From contig CAMCWG010000152.1 of assembly GCA_945882005.1 (NCBI GenBank), positions 1-7,334 of the forward strand: a stretch of 7,334 bases of DNA, in the 5' to 3' direction. A program made the translations under genes and the position numbers. The DNA comes from Bordetella parapertussis. GTDB lineage: Bacteria > Pseudomonadota > Gammaproteobacteria > Burkholderiales > Burkholderiaceae_B. Below are positions 6,745-7,334 of the stretch, in pieces; positions within the stretch are counted from its first letter, which is position 1, and the number at the start of each line of letters is the position of its first letter. The notes under the pieces are model-generated. The model was not told the origin of the DNA, did no database searches, and saw only the letters and a list, made by a program, of their open reading frames with translations.

Positions 6745-7334
6745 ATGCGCAAGCAAAGTACGCCACTTGACGCGACCCGTCCAAGCCTACTGTGTCGCCT
6801 CGAAAAGAATACACCCTACGATCTAGCGATTATTGGTGGTGGCGCAACGGGTCTCGGTCTCGCGCTGGATGCAGCCTCCCGTGGCTACTCGGTGGTCGTC
6901 ATTGAAGCAACTGACTTCGCTCAAGGGACATCGTCACGCTCAACCAAACTTGTACATGGCGGCGTGCGATACCTGGCACAGGGTAATGTCTCGCTAGTGT
7001 ACGAAGCCTTGCACGAACGGACAACGCTCTTACATAATGCACCACACCTCGCGCAGCCGCTCGCTTTTGTGATGCCCTGCTACAAGTTTTGGGAACAGCC
7101 GTTTTATGGTGCAGGCCTTATTCTGTACGACGCGCTTGCGGGTCGCCGCAGTCTTGGGCGCACACGTTTTATGGGTATGGCACACACATTGCAAGACCTC
7201 CCCAACTTAAATACACATGAGCTAAAGGGCTCTGTTAAGTACTGGGATGGGCAGTTTGATGATGCGCGACTCGCACTCGCACTCGGACGAACGGCCGCAC
7301 AACACGGGGCACTCCTGCTTAACTACTGCGAAGC
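6745..7334 (+). CDS. glpD: FAD-dependent glycerol-3-phosphate dehydrogenase GlpD, 3' end outside window
   Basis: The first 196 residues are present; full-length homologues have about 500 or more. The enzyme oxidises G3P to dihydroxyacetone phosphate and passes electrons to quinone at the inner membrane. The FAD-binding dinucleotide fold begins IIGGGATGLGLALDAASRG (residues 29-47), matching the FAD-GPDH signature, followed by GTSSRSTKLVHGGVRYL (61-77) and, later, WDGQFDDARLALA. The ATG is the only in-frame start after a TAA at 6715-6717; the ribosome site is weak (A-rich AAAAAGA). It follows glpK by 32 bases, so the two are very probably one transcript. The roughly 28-residue leader before the FAD fold, the GTSSRSTKLVHGG version of the second motif, and FDDARL resemble the Bacillus/Bacteroidetes-type GlpD more than the E. 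coli protein, which starts its FAD motif almost at once. Confidence 0.95.
   Translation, partial: MRKQSTPLDATRPSLLCRLEKNTPYDLAIIGGGATGLGLALDAASRGYSVVVIEATDFAQGTSSRSTKLVHGGVRYLAQGNVSLVYEALHERTTLLHNAPHLAQPLAFVMPCYKFWEQPFYGAGLILYDALAGRRSLGRTRFMGMAHTLQDLPNLNTHELKGSVKYWDGQFDDARLALALGRTAAQHGALLLNYCE

Noticed and set aside
1..7334. Mobile elements, CRISPR arrays, tRNA or rRNA genes
   Set aside because: No transposase, regularly spaced repeats, terminal repeats or RNA gene signatures were seen on either strand.

Overview
The window (7334 bp, roughly 50-55% GC by eye) is a chromosomal segment from a Gram-negative bacterium devoted to glycerol-3-phosphate (G3P) uptake and glycerol catabolism. Protein character (a periplasmic UgpB with an Sec signal peptide, a GlpK without the enteric IIA-Glc site, the glpK-glpD order, and a divergent ugp operon) suggests a betaproteobacterium, most likely Burkholderiales. 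This is a judgement from sequence resemblance only.

Layout: positions 1-671 (minus) hold the N-terminal 223 residues of a metal-dependent TIM-barrel hydrolase of the amidohydrolase-2/COG3618 lactonase type; its 3' end lies outside the window. Positions 672-843 are a non-coding gap. Positions 844-4996 (minus) are a complete ugp-type ABC importer, transcribed ugpB-ugpA-ugpE-ugpC, with a 17-bp hairpin between ugpB and ugpA and a 1-base stop/start overlap between ugpA and ugpE. Positions 4997-5197 are the divergent control region, AT-rich in the middle, with a strong 23-bp dyad. Positions 5198-6712 (plus) are glpK and 6745-7334 (plus) the 5' part of glpD, 32 bases apart and probably cotranscribed.

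How they fit: UgpB captures G3P (or glycerophosphodiesters) in the periplasm, UgpA/UgpE form the membrane channel and UgpC drives transport with ATP. GlpK makes G3P from glycerol, and GlpD oxidises G3P from either source to dihydroxyacetone phosphate, passing electrons to quinone. The shared divergent control region would let one regulator co-ordinate both arms. Neither a glycerol facilitator (glpF), a glpR regulator nor a ugpQ phosphodiesterase is visible here.

No mobile element, CRISPR array, tRNA or rRNA was seen. I did not find a wholly new system. The points most worth a second look are the lactonase-like hydrolase in the position where ugpQ is found in enteric bacteria, the ugpB-ugpA hairpin, the operator-like dyad, and the sequence departures of GlpK, UgpC and GlpD from the E. 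coli proteins.
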